Assembly (NCBI GenBank): GCA_963779325.1
Contig: CAVZXS010000025.1
Location: 1 to 64,000, forward strand
Direction: 5' to 3'
Origin: CAVZXS01 sp963779325
GTDB lineage: Bacteria > Bacteroidota > Bacteroidia > Chitinophagales > Chitinophagaceae
DNA: 64,000 bases
The notes below the pieces were generated by a model. The model did no database searches. It was not told where the DNA came from and saw only the letters and a program-made list of their open reading frames with translations. Each line of letters opens with the position of its first letter. Position 1 is the first letter of the stretch. The position numbers were made by a program, and so were the translations under genes. This document shows positions 16,921 through 25,600 of the stretch, in pieces.

Positions 16921-18135
16921 TCACTGCGCTACCAATAGTGGTAACTGTGCTTCGAAAAGTGCGGTAAACTCCTGACTCGTCAGAATATGACCTTGCTTCT
17001 GTGCATTATTGGCAACAGAGTAACCCCATTCCGCCGCGGCCATTCTTTGCGCAGGTGTACCGTGGTGACCGTTGCTGGTGAATGAACAATCACCGATATT
17101 ATAAAATACTTCCAGAAACTGTTTTACTCTTTTCCATTGCATCGTCGCTCCTCTTGCATGCGACAGGTAGTATGCAGAATACGCATCAGCCATCAATTCG
17201 GTTCTTCTTGTAGCCTCAGGGCTGTTTACATTTCCAAATAAGCCCAATTGAAATTGAATATGATGACCAAACTCATGTGCCAGTACAGCTTGCGGCGCTA
17301 CATCATCAAATCCAATTCCGGCATACGCATCCATGATGCCATCACCCATTACAATCTTGGCGGGAACTATGCCGGCCGGCGGAAATAAAAATGATTCCTG
17401 CGCAAAGGCATTGAAGGTGAAGATAGGGTGATTGCCGTTCCTGTACTGCGGAGCTTCGTTAAGTAAAGTTATTATTAAGTCGGCCCAAAATTCTGCAACG
17501 TCTCTGGTGTCTCCAAAAAGAATCATATCTATCCTGATAACTCTTTCCCTGTCACGCAGCATACTTCCATGCATACCTGCCATTACAATACCGTTTGATT
17601 GAATATTCCAAAAGCGTTTTAGGTCTTTAAAGGTTTTAGTTAATTTTTGCGAATACTCGCCGTTTACACCAAAGTATTGATTAGCCTGGCTGTTTTCAAA
17701 AAGCAATGCATCAAACGTTGGAAAATCCAGCATACCGGTGATAAGAGCAAAGAAGATAATTTCAAAATCCCAATCGGCAAGCTCGCCGTCCAGCCATTGG
17801 TTAATGGGTGTATTATCATTACAAGGTGTAGGTGCTACTGCATTCAAAACCCTGTTGACTAGGTCGCGATACTCCGGGTGCTGTTTTATTAAAATTACTG
17901 AACTCTGCTTAAGTCTTTCTTCATAGCCCGTAGGCAATGAAGCTCGTAACTTTTCAAGTTTTGCTTTTAATTCGGCTGATAATTTTAATTCGGCGGCTGA
18001 TTGTGTTGTTTGTTTTGCCGAAGCTTCTACTTCTTCTGAAGTAATCGATTTTTCGGTGTCGATGTCTTTTTTACAGCCTGTAATAAGGATAAAAGAAAAG
18101 ACGATGATCACCGAAAGGAATTTGAAATGTCTCAT
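16921..18135 (-). CDS. Lipoprotein zincin metallopeptidase-like protein
   Basis: A 404-aa protein with a lipoprotein signal peptide (ILITGCKKD; lipidated Cys near residue 21). A typical HExxH zinc motif is present as VLAHEFGHHIQFQLG near residue 290, and a downstream ELMADAYSAYYLSH provides the Glu and Asp expected of a third ligand region. It probably sits in the outer membrane or on the periplasmic side as a neutral metallopeptidase. Substrate unknown. It is convergent with crtY, with only 17 nt between the stop of the repaired crtY frame and its own stop, and has no obvious operon partner. Confidence 0.78.
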   Translation of the reverse strand: MRHFKFLSVIIVFSFILITGCKKDIDTEKSITSEEVEASAKQTTQSAAELKLSAELKAKLEKLRASLPTGYEERLKQSSVILIKQHPEYRDLVNRVLNAVAPTPCNDNTPINQWLDGELADWDFEIIFFALITGMLDFPTFDALLFENSQANQYFGVNGEYSQKLTKTFKDLKRFWNIQSNGIVMAGMHGSMLRDRERVIRIDMILFGDTRDVAEFWADLIITLLNEAPQYRNGNHPIFTFNAFAQESFLFPPAGIVPAKIVMGDGIMDAYAGIGFDDVAPQAVLAHEFGHHIQFQLGLFGNVNSPEATRRTELMADAYSAYYLSHARGATMQWKRVKQFLEVFYNIGDCSFTSNGHHGTPAQRMAAAEWGYSVANNAQKQGHILTSQEFTALFEAQLPLLVAQ

Positions 18136-18333
18136 GGCAATGCGTTTTTGGTTTGGTTACAAAGGTTGTCCTTATGAAGGTAGACTATTCAAAATAATAT
18201 TGCCTGTTTTTACAATACCTTTTTTGAAAAAATTACCGGCTAACCGCTTCTCTTTTAAAAACGCAGGCTTTCGGGTTAAAATCTTTTTCTCAATTACTTA
18301 ATAAAAATGCAGCTATAATTTTTACTAGGGAGT

Positions 18334-18774
18334 CTATTGATCCGGATCCATTTGCATGAACTCTCTTTTTACCGCTTTCAGCATACTGAATAACTGTGCA
18401 ACCTGTATCAGGAGCAATACACCCAATGCCAACAGAACATACCAGGGGAGGTTAATTGTTTTAACGCCGGTATTTATATTTTGAAACTTTATAATATGCC
18501 AGCCCGTAAGCGCCGAGCCGAAAGCCATGCCCACTAATAAAAAAGAAATAAGCGAATACAATACTTTCATAAACATGATGCGCATGGTGGAGTAGCCCAC
18601 TTTAAAATTCTCAAGTATAGCGGCGGGGATAATCAACACCAACGCAATCCAGCTCCAGTTTTGGCTGAACCATGTATTATCCAGCGCTAAGTTTAGCCCC
18701 AATACCATTACAATAGAAAGCAGACCCCAGGGAATTAAAAGGAAACTCGATGTTTTATTCGGCGTTCTTGTCAT
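18334..18774 (-). CDS. Conserved-looking four-helix membrane protein, unknown function
   Basis: A 146-aa protein with four predicted transmembrane helices at about residues 10-30, 40-55, 65-90 and 110-130 and a short acidic tail (MQMDPDQ). No recognised domain. It stands alone on the minus strand between the lipoprotein peptidase and the ATPase island. Codon use and composition look like the neighbouring core genes, so I take it to be real. Confidence 0.6.
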   Translation of the reverse strand: MTRTPNKTSSFLLIPWGLLSIVMVLGLNLALDNTWFSQNWSWIALVLIIPAAILENFKVGYSTMRIMFMKVLYSLISFLLVGMAFGSALTGWHIIKFQNINTGVKTINLPWYVLLALGVLLLIQVAQLFSMLKAVKREFMQMDPDQ

Positions 18775-19328
18775 GTTTATATTTTTTGTTTATAACAGGA
18801 AGGTAGAAAATATCGGGGACAAAATAAAAAAAGGTGTTTTGTTAATTGTCACCGTCCAAAAAAACGTTTTTTTGTGTGCATAGATTTAAACAGTGCTTCA
18901 CCGATCGGATTATCACATCTGTCATTTATTTTTGGCTCGTACCGACACGATTAAAGATATGAGGAGTACTTCCGATCTAAAAATTAACCGGTAATAAGTA
19001 TATTGCATGGTAACCAGAATCGGTATTGAGTAGATGTCCTTTTCAGTTGGGTTGAAATACAAGATCAAGTTATAAGATTTTCAAAAGAAAGGACTGGTAC
19101 GTATAGCGAGAAAGTAGCTGCTAAATAACTATTAAAAAAACCAAAAGAAAGTAATGATATGCTGTTTAAATTAATGCTCAAACTGGTTATCATTTTACAG
19201 ATAAAGCAGAAGATGAGGGCGCTTTATGTATAACTGAAAACAGCCTGCTCATTACCTGAATTAAATGAATTGGATGAAAATGAAAGATGCGGAAATAGAT
19301 TTTCGAGAGATTTAATAAAACAAATTAA
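18775..19328 (+). other. Gene-free stretch before the ATPase island
   Basis: About 550 nt with many stops in all frames. The right half contains short open pieces such as the one around 19190-19245 that may be remnants of a gene, but nothing can be identified. It marks the left border of a small accessory island. Confidence 0.4.
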
Positions 19329-20438
19329 ATGGGTATATATTCGATAGAAATCCAAAACTTCAAATCTATACGGGACAGCGGTGCTGTAAGGATTATGCCT
19401 TTGAATGTTTTGATTGGCCCAAACGGGGCGGGAAAAAGTAATTTCATTGCTTTTTTCAAATTCCTGAATATGCTTTTTGAAATGCAATTGCAAAATCACA
19501 TTGCCCGAAAAGGCCGGGCAGATGGTTTTATGTATTTTGGAAGACAATCAGGCTTTATTGCCGGTAAAGTTGTTTTTACGAATGACGATAACAAAATTAG
19601 CAACCGCTACCGTTTTAAGATGGAACCTGACCAATCAAACAGTTTGTTTTTTTCCGAGGAATACAGCGATTATAATATGCAGTCTCGTTTGTCAGATACT
19701 GTTTCATGGAGTACCAAGCCTATCAATTTCGGAGGTTCTCCTGAATCTAAACTGCATGAGGTTGAAAATTCAAAGCGTACAGATTTTTTGAAAGAACTTT
19801 TTCAATCATTCAAGGTTTTTCATTTTCATGATACAAGCGATTCTTCAAAACTAAAAGGATTTTGTAATGCAACTGACTATGAATATTTGGTAGAGGATGG
19901 AAGCAACCTGCCTGCTTTTCTTTACAGGATGAAAGAAACAGCGCCAAAGCACTTTAAGATTCTTGAATTTACTGTAAAGTCAATTGCCCCGTTTATTGAC
20001 AGCCTGTATTTGCAACCGGATCAGGTAAATCCAAATAAGATTGAACTGCGCTGGAAAGAAAAAGGACATGACAACCTTTTCAATTCATATTCTCTTTCTG
20101 ATGGTACGCTTCGTTTTATTTGCCTTTGTACTTTATTGCTGCAGCCGGACCCTCCAAGCACTATTATTATAGATGAACCCGAATTGGGTTTGCATCCCGC
20201 TGCAATTACAAAACTCTCTGCAATGATTCAAAGTGCATCTGAATTTGCACAAATAATTGTTTCAACACAATCCATTAATTTGTTAGACCAGTTTAATCCT
20301 GAAGATATTTTGGTAGTAGAAAGAGAAGATGACCAAACAGTTTTTAAAAGACTAAATAAAGAGGAATTGGGCGAATGGCTGGATGAATATACGTTAAGTG
20401 AATTGTGGCGGAAAAATGTTTTGGGGGGCAGGCCATGA
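19329..20438 (+). CDS. AAA family ATPase (AAA_21/AAA_15, OLD-like)
   Basis: A 369-aa SMC/ABC-type ATPase with Walker A GPNGAGKSN at residues 30-38 and Walker B TIIIDEPELGLHP near residue 280, with an ABC-like SLSDGTLRF signature near 255. A short coiled or insertion region lies between. Such stand-alone ATPases are typical partners of Toprim-like or nuclease proteins in phage-defence and retron-like pairs. The stop codon overlaps the next start (ATGA), so the DUF4276 protein is its partner. No toxin or reverse transcriptase is nearby. Confidence 0.85.
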   Translation: MGIYSIEIQNFKSIRDSGAVRIMPLNVLIGPNGAGKSNFIAFFKFLNMLFEMQLQNHIARKGRADGFMYFGRQSGFIAGKVVFTNDDNKISNRYRFKMEPDQSNSLFFSEEYSDYNMQSRLSDTVSWSTKPINFGGSPESKLHEVENSKRTDFLKELFQSFKVFHFHDTSDSSKLKGFCNATDYEYLVEDGSNLPAFLYRMKETAPKHFKILEFTVKSIAPFIDSLYLQPDQVNPNKIELRWKEKGHDNLFNSYSLSDGTLRFICLCTLLLQPDPPSTIIIDEPELGLHPAAITKLSAMIQSASEFAQIIVSTQSINLLDQFNPEDILVVEREDDQTVFKRLNKEELGEWLDEYTLSELWRKNVLGGRP

Positions 20439-20749
20439 AACGAGGAATATATTTTATTGCCGAAGGGGCTACCGAAGTACAGTTTATTGAATCAAGCCTG
20501 CGATATCACTTTATTGCAAAGGGTATTTACGATATCAGGGCTTTTGATATGGGAGGCTCAAATAGTTATGGTAAGTATTATACTGATGTTACAACTTTTC
20601 TGAAAAAAGAGAATGATATTATTGTAACAAGTATGATAGATTTTTTTCGATTACCAACGGATTTTCCAGGCTATTACGAAGCGAAAAAATTGAACGGAAA
20701 CGATAGGCAAATAGCGGCTATTGAAACAGAAATCAATCAAAGATTATAA
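20435..20749 (+). CDS. DUF4276-family Toprim-like protein, C-terminally truncated
   Basis: From the ATG at 20435, which overlaps the ATPase stop, the frame encodes 104 aa. It matches the N-terminal half of DUF4276 proteins: EGATEVQFIE near residue 8, GGSNSYGKY near 38 and a TSMIDFFRLPTDFPGY block near 65. The usual C-terminal half, with the YIQLHEFEALLF-type motif, is missing, and no continuation was found in other frames within the next 100 nt. The family is thought to have a Toprim-like fold and to pair with AAA ATPases. I infer a damaged, possibly inactive, defence-type pair. Confidence 0.7.
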   Translation: MKRGIYFIAEGATEVQFIESSLRYHFIAKGIYDIRAFDMGGSNSYGKYYTDVTTFLKKENDIIVTSMIDFFRLPTDFPGYYEAKKLNGNDRQIAAIETEINQRL

Positions 20750-20845
20750 AATTAATTATATGAATAATCAAGATTAAGTACTGAATGAAATTAAGGATTT
20801 GCATCTTGCTTTTAAAATTGAGATACCGATTTGCAAAGGATTTCA

Positions 20846-21253
20846 TTAAAAATAGCTTATCCATGTTGCAATTGCGGCTATAGCTCCAAGAAGCAGAATA
20901 ACCGCTTTATAGCCGAATATTGCCTTATCAGGCCTTATTTCTTTTAATTTGGGATAACTCATTTGTTCTTCAAAGGTTACTTCCATCAGATTTCTGATTT
21001 TAGTTTCCAGTTTTAAGTTTTCATTTATCCATAAGTATGCATATAGGGTAAGTATGAGAATGATTGAAGAGATAATAATAAGCTCATACATATCGAACTT
21101 TAATTTTTCTTTTTTACCAAGAACAACCATTCCTCCTGTTATTGTAATCAAGATACTGCTTGTCCAGCTAAATACCCTCCAGAGTTTTTCGATTCGTTCG
21201 GAAAGTTGCTTTTCGAGTATTTGAATGATAAATGGTATATTTTTTTCGTCCAT
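20846..21253 (-). CDS. Small membrane protein, unknown function
   Basis: A 135-aa protein with an N-terminal amphipathic region, two adjacent transmembrane helices (about residues 28-45 and 55-75), a charged helical linker and a C-terminal helix (about 113-133). No family recognised. The layout (membrane hairpin, coiled linker, further helix) is seen in some membrane effectors of defence systems, but I have no motif to support that. A broken reading frame lies 12 nt upstream on the same strand. Confidence 0.5.
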   Translation of the reverse strand: MDEKNIPFIIQILEKQLSERIEKLWRVFSWTSSILITITGGMVVLGKKEKLKFDMYELIIISSIILILTLYAYLWINENLKLETKIRNLMEVTFEEQMSYPKLKEIRPDKAIFGYKAVILLLGAIAAIATWISYF

Positions 21254-21570
21254 TGTGTTTGTTTCTTATAGACTACCGGATGCCTCTAATTGAAAATCGA
21301 AGAAGGAATTATTTTCTGCACTTCCGGCGCCTTTCCCAAATGTTTGCTCAAGTAAATATTTGTACTGACGATAAACAAATCTCCATTTTACTCTTTCGGA
21401 ATATGTCAAGTCTTCCTTTGCCGATCCGTTATTTGAATTAATCAGGTTAATGACTTTGCATCTCAGGACTTGATATATTAAAACAAAACAGTGGATATAT
21501 AAAACTGCTGAACAGTAATTAGTCTCATTGGCTTTACATCAGTTAAAATTGATAACGAAAGGTACTATTT
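21254..21570 (-). pseudogene. C-terminal remnant of an unidentified gene in an otherwise empty 317-nt gap
   Basis: On the minus strand a frame with protein-like composition runs from about 21440 to a stop at 21266-21268 and contains AKEDLTYSERVKWRFVYRQY and ends FDFQLEASGSL. The frame is open further upstream to about 21540 but has no convincing start and poorer composition there. It looks like the 3' end of a gene that lost its 5' part, upstream of and co-directional with the 135-aa membrane protein gene. Confidence 0.4.
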
Positions 21571-22311
21571 TTAAATAGACAACTGAGTTTTATAATCTTC
21601 GATCGATTGCCGAATGGTATTAACAAACAACCAGAAATCATCATTAGTAGTTGTTTTTCTTCCGATTCGGGTATCTGTACCGTACAATGATTTACGGAAA
21701 GAAGTAGTTAACTCGAATTGTGCTCCTCCTTTATTGCGTTTATTTTTATTGATTATATTTTCGGGCATATCTCCATTCAGCATTTTCAGGTCAGTGATAA
21801 ACGCATTGAAGCCGGCTTCTTGTAATTGTTGTTCCAATATTTCCATGAATATTGTATCCAGTCCGCCAATTAAACATGCTTTATATCCTTCCCCTCTGTC
21901 TTTATCTGCCTGTTCGTCCGTACAACCATGAAATGCAAGGCTGATACGGCTGTTTTTTACCAATTCCCTGGCCACTGCATCGTCATAATTAGAAGCTGTT
22001 ACATGTAATCTATCATTCTGGTTGTTAGGGTTTGTACCGTTAAAAATAAAATAGTCGTAAGTATCTGATGTTGCAGGCCGGCGATTGAAATCACTTGTAA
22101 AACCGGCAGTTGCTAAAGCCAACTCCGTTGTACCCGTTTCAATACTTCCGCCGTGAGGGGCCATGATGAAAATTTCGTTTTCATCATGATATTTTTTGGA
22201 TGTTTTATAACGCCACCGATGCCTGTACCATTCTTTGGTATAATTGATACCTTCTACTTCGTGGGCATACAAATCATTCATGCCGGTATAATGATCGTTT
22301 CCTTCAGGCAT
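21571..22311 (-). CDS. Poly-gamma-glutamate hydrolase family protein (PghP/DUF867)
   Basis: A 246-aa zinc-peptidase-like protein. The signatures of phage-type poly-gamma-glutamate hydrolases are present: IMAPHGGSIETGTTELA near residue 50 (zinc His and Glu), DRLHVTASNYDD near 97 and SLAFHGCTDEQ near 125, with LIGGLDTIFM following. The family cleaves poly-gamma-glutamate, a capsule polymer. No signal peptide is visible. It is the last gene of the minus-strand locus with the 2015-aa multidomain protein, 80 nt downstream of the small orphan, so it may be an effector that removes capsule or a protein delivered by the same route. Confidence 0.82.
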   Translation of the reverse strand: MPEGNDHYTGMNDLYAHEVEGINYTKEWYRHRWRYKTSKKYHDENEIFIMAPHGGSIETGTTELALATAGFTSDFNRRPATSDTYDYFIFNGTNPNNQNDRLHVTASNYDDAVARELVKNSRISLAFHGCTDEQADKDRGEGYKACLIGGLDTIFMEILEQQLQEAGFNAFITDLKMLNGDMPENIINKNKRNKGGAQFELTTSFRKSLYGTDTRIGRKTTTNDDFWLFVNTIRQSIEDYKTQLSI

Positions 22312-22391
22312 ATTTTTTTTTTGAGTTTAAAAAAATCAAACAGTATTTACCTTCCAGTTTTGTTATTTCCGTCTGGCCCGATACACCCCTT

Positions 22392-22640
22392 TTATTGGGT
22401 GATTTTTATAAGGTCCAATGGAATTTGTAAAAACTTTATTCCCGGATATTGGATGTATATCCGACCATTCGGATGTGGATGCATCAAATACAAAAGTTCT
22501 CCGGCTGATACCTGAAGCAATATCTCCGTAAAGAAACCCCAGGATGCATCCACTAAATATTTGTGTATATTATCCGATTTAGTATGCTCCGCAATTATTA
22601 CAGTATGAATAGAGCCATCATCGTTTGCCCGTGGATTCAT
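22392..22640 (-). CDS. Small protein of unknown function coupled to the 2015-aa gene
   Basis: An 82-aa frame starting 5 nt after the stop of the large multidomain gene on the same strand. The sequence (start MNPRANDDGSIHTVIIAEH, end DLIKITQ) is mixed alpha/beta in character with no membrane segment and no known motif. The tight spacing supports a real gene; a small chaperone, adaptor or immunity protein for the large protein is a positional guess only. Confidence 0.5.
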   Translation of the reverse strand: MNPRANDDGSIHTVIIAEHTKSDNIHKYLVDASWGFFTEILLQVSAGELLYLMHPHPNGRIYIQYPGIKFLQIPLDLIKITQ

Positions 22641-22645
22641 GATGA

Positions 22646-25600
22646 TCAGGTCCCGGTTTCAGGCTGTATTGGCATTTCAACTTTTACTGCATTTGGTGGA
22701 ACGGCGATAAAGCGTCTGTCAATAAAAAATGCATTTTTTCTTTGATCAAGATTAGGTTTTTCACCAATCCATATCTTATTTTTATTTCTTGCATATTCTA
22801 AAGTGTACTGGCGCCAATCTTCAGTTGAAATAATTGTGCTTAAACCCAATCTCCTTCTGTAAGTGAGTAAAAATATATTAGTGCTGGCAAAATCTGTAGC
22901 AATACCAATTCCCGGATTTGGAATAAGCCCATTTAAAATATTTGTCACCATTGTTCGTACATATTGTGGGAAATCATTCCATACTTTTTGTTGAAGCCTG
23001 ATATGTCTTACATATTGCACCCTTCTTATACTGGTTCCAGGATAAGTATCTTCACTTGACACGATGTCATTTCTCACCGGGTCCCTCCTGTAGTTATCCC
23101 AAGCCCTTTGTGCAGCACCGGAACTTTTAAGCAAAGGTTGAAGAGTAGTTGAATAGGCTCTTAAAAATACTGCGAAGCTTGTCCATGCAGTAACTCTGTG
23201 TCTTAAAATTCCAAACCGATTGAACATCGCCCACATCACAGCATGGCTATCAGGATTATCATGTCCCCCTGCCTCACCTTCTACAAACCTGGCCAGCCAT
23301 AATGCATCGTCCGGAGTGAACCGGTAGATCGGATTGCTTGCTGATAAAGGCGGCACGCTTGTATCAATAATCAATATTCCAAATAATCCCGATGGAGGAG
23401 AAGGTGCAGTAATAGTGGGCGGATTTATTGTTGTTGATCGGGATGGGTTTGGTAAAATTATTAATGGCCTAATCCTGTTCCATGTATCCGGTCCAATTAT
23501 GCCGTCAGCAGTAATACCCTGTTGCCTTTGCCAGCTTGCAACCGCCTCTGAAAAGGCCTCCTCACCAAGGCTGACATTCTGTAATCCCGAGAAAGGAAGA
23601 AGCAAATTATTAATCTGATCATAATATTGAATCCAGCCAAGTTTATTTGCGTAATAACTGTTTTGTCGGATAGAGTTTGACAGGTCATTTACCAAGTCAT
23701 CCATTTCATAAAATAAATCATTTTGTTCCGAAACATCTTCTCCTTCAAATTCATTATACTTTAATTCATCATTTGCCAATTCTTCTGTGTCCGCCTCTAA
23801 TTCCATAGATTCATCTTCTTCTCGGTCAACTTCTTGTGTCATCGCATCATATTCGTTGTTAATTGGTGAGCCGGTTCTATTCCCCCATGTGCGCCACTCT
23901 GGTAAAATTGGATTACCGCTGCCTTTTTTAAAAGTGGGGCCGCCATCTGTAAGGCCTAAGTTATCAACTGCCCATTGTCCAACATTATACCATATATCAG
24001 GGCCCGGATCATTTTCTCTTGATGCATGACTCTGTCGGTGTGCAAGTATACGTGTAGTACCTAAAACAATTTTTAAATAACCGGTAAGAAACCTCCCTGA
24101 ATCAAATTGGGCCTGTGTGGGATAATCCCTATTCTGAAGAGTTGAATTTCTGCTAACTCCCCAAACGCCCCTGGTATTCGGAAAATTGCCAGCAAACTCC
24201 ACAGCTACACTCTTGGGGCTTATGCCTTGTGCATGATAAATCACTCTTGACATAGGATGCAACTGAATTATCCTTCCATCGAGCATGATGCAAAAGTGAG
24301 CCGGTGTTTTCAGATAACTCGCAGGGTCACTGAAGGATTGCCTGTTTATTCGTCCTTGTCTTTTAAAAGCCATTTGATGAAGAACGAAGTCATTAATTTT
24401 CCTCGGGTCACGATAATAGTCACGTATTAATTGTGGTCTGGTATTGACAGCTTGCCTTGTCCAGTCTTCAATCTTTATTTTTGCTTCAGAAATAACATTT
24501 CTTGCACTCAGTTGGCCTATAGTAACATTATTTCGGCGAAGTGCATCTGCTTCTAATAATGCTCTTTCAGTTGCTGCATCAATTCTTCTTGTTTGCGGTA
24601 AGCTGTTATTTAACTGAAAATTCTCTATAGCCTGTCTCGTTTCCACATTCATAGTATCGTTAATTGCTAGTGATAAATCCAGTTCCCTGTTTAGTACAGT
24701 TTTGGCCCAGCAAATTCGAGTTTCACAGCCCCTAACATTACGAGATGATCTTACTTGAGGCACATCGTTCTCTATCATTTCATAATCATTCAACTCATTT
24801 ATTTCCTCATTATTCTGATCCTCCCATTCCCATTCATCCATCATTTCATTTTCTTCCGATGCCGCTTCTTCAATGGCTTCATGAAATTCCAATTCGCTCA
24901 TTCGTCGCCAGTCGTCTCCTGCAGTTAGCTGTGAACCTTCGAGGTATTCCCACTCTATTTTTTCATACACCAATTCTACTCTTTCCCAAACAGGTGCGTT
25001 CATTCCTGCCGTGGCAGGTCTGTCTTGCGAAATATTGCTGATGAAAGCATTGGTGAGTGTAATCCTGTAATAATTAATTTCAAAGGCACCCCCCCCTGGT
25101 TTCCCCATACTGCCCGGTTTCCAGAAATTAATACCCACTTTTTTTAGTCTTTCATTACTTACCAAAGCACTCAGTAATTTTGCTGAAGACATATCCACTT
25201 CTTTGGTTATTGTAATGGGCTTGTGTACCCTTTTTCCTGTTGCCAAGCCCGAAGCTGTATCCCGTGGTGATATAATTTCATGATGGAAAGCATACACGGC
25301 AATCATGCCTTCCTTTCCTTTTTGTAAAATGGTGCCTTTTATTTGTCCCTGCTTTTCAGCAGTGATTGTTAGGAATATGTTTGCAAGGTTTTGAGAATAG
25401 CGGGTGTAGGAACGTTTTGTTTCTTCTTCATAATTATCGTAGTCCTCCATTTCTGTTTCGTCTGTTATTTCATAATTTTCCGATTCATTAACTGCTGTAG
25501 TTTTATTTCCCCAGCTGCGCCACTCCGGCAAAATTGGATTCCCTGAACCACATTTAAAAGTTGGGCCCCCGTCTGTCATACCTAAATTATCAATTGACCA

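Noticed and set aside
18970..18979. CTTCCGATCT, the end of a common sequencing adapter
   Set aside because: Only 10 nt match, flanks do not continue the adapter, and a chance hit in 64 kb is not improbable.
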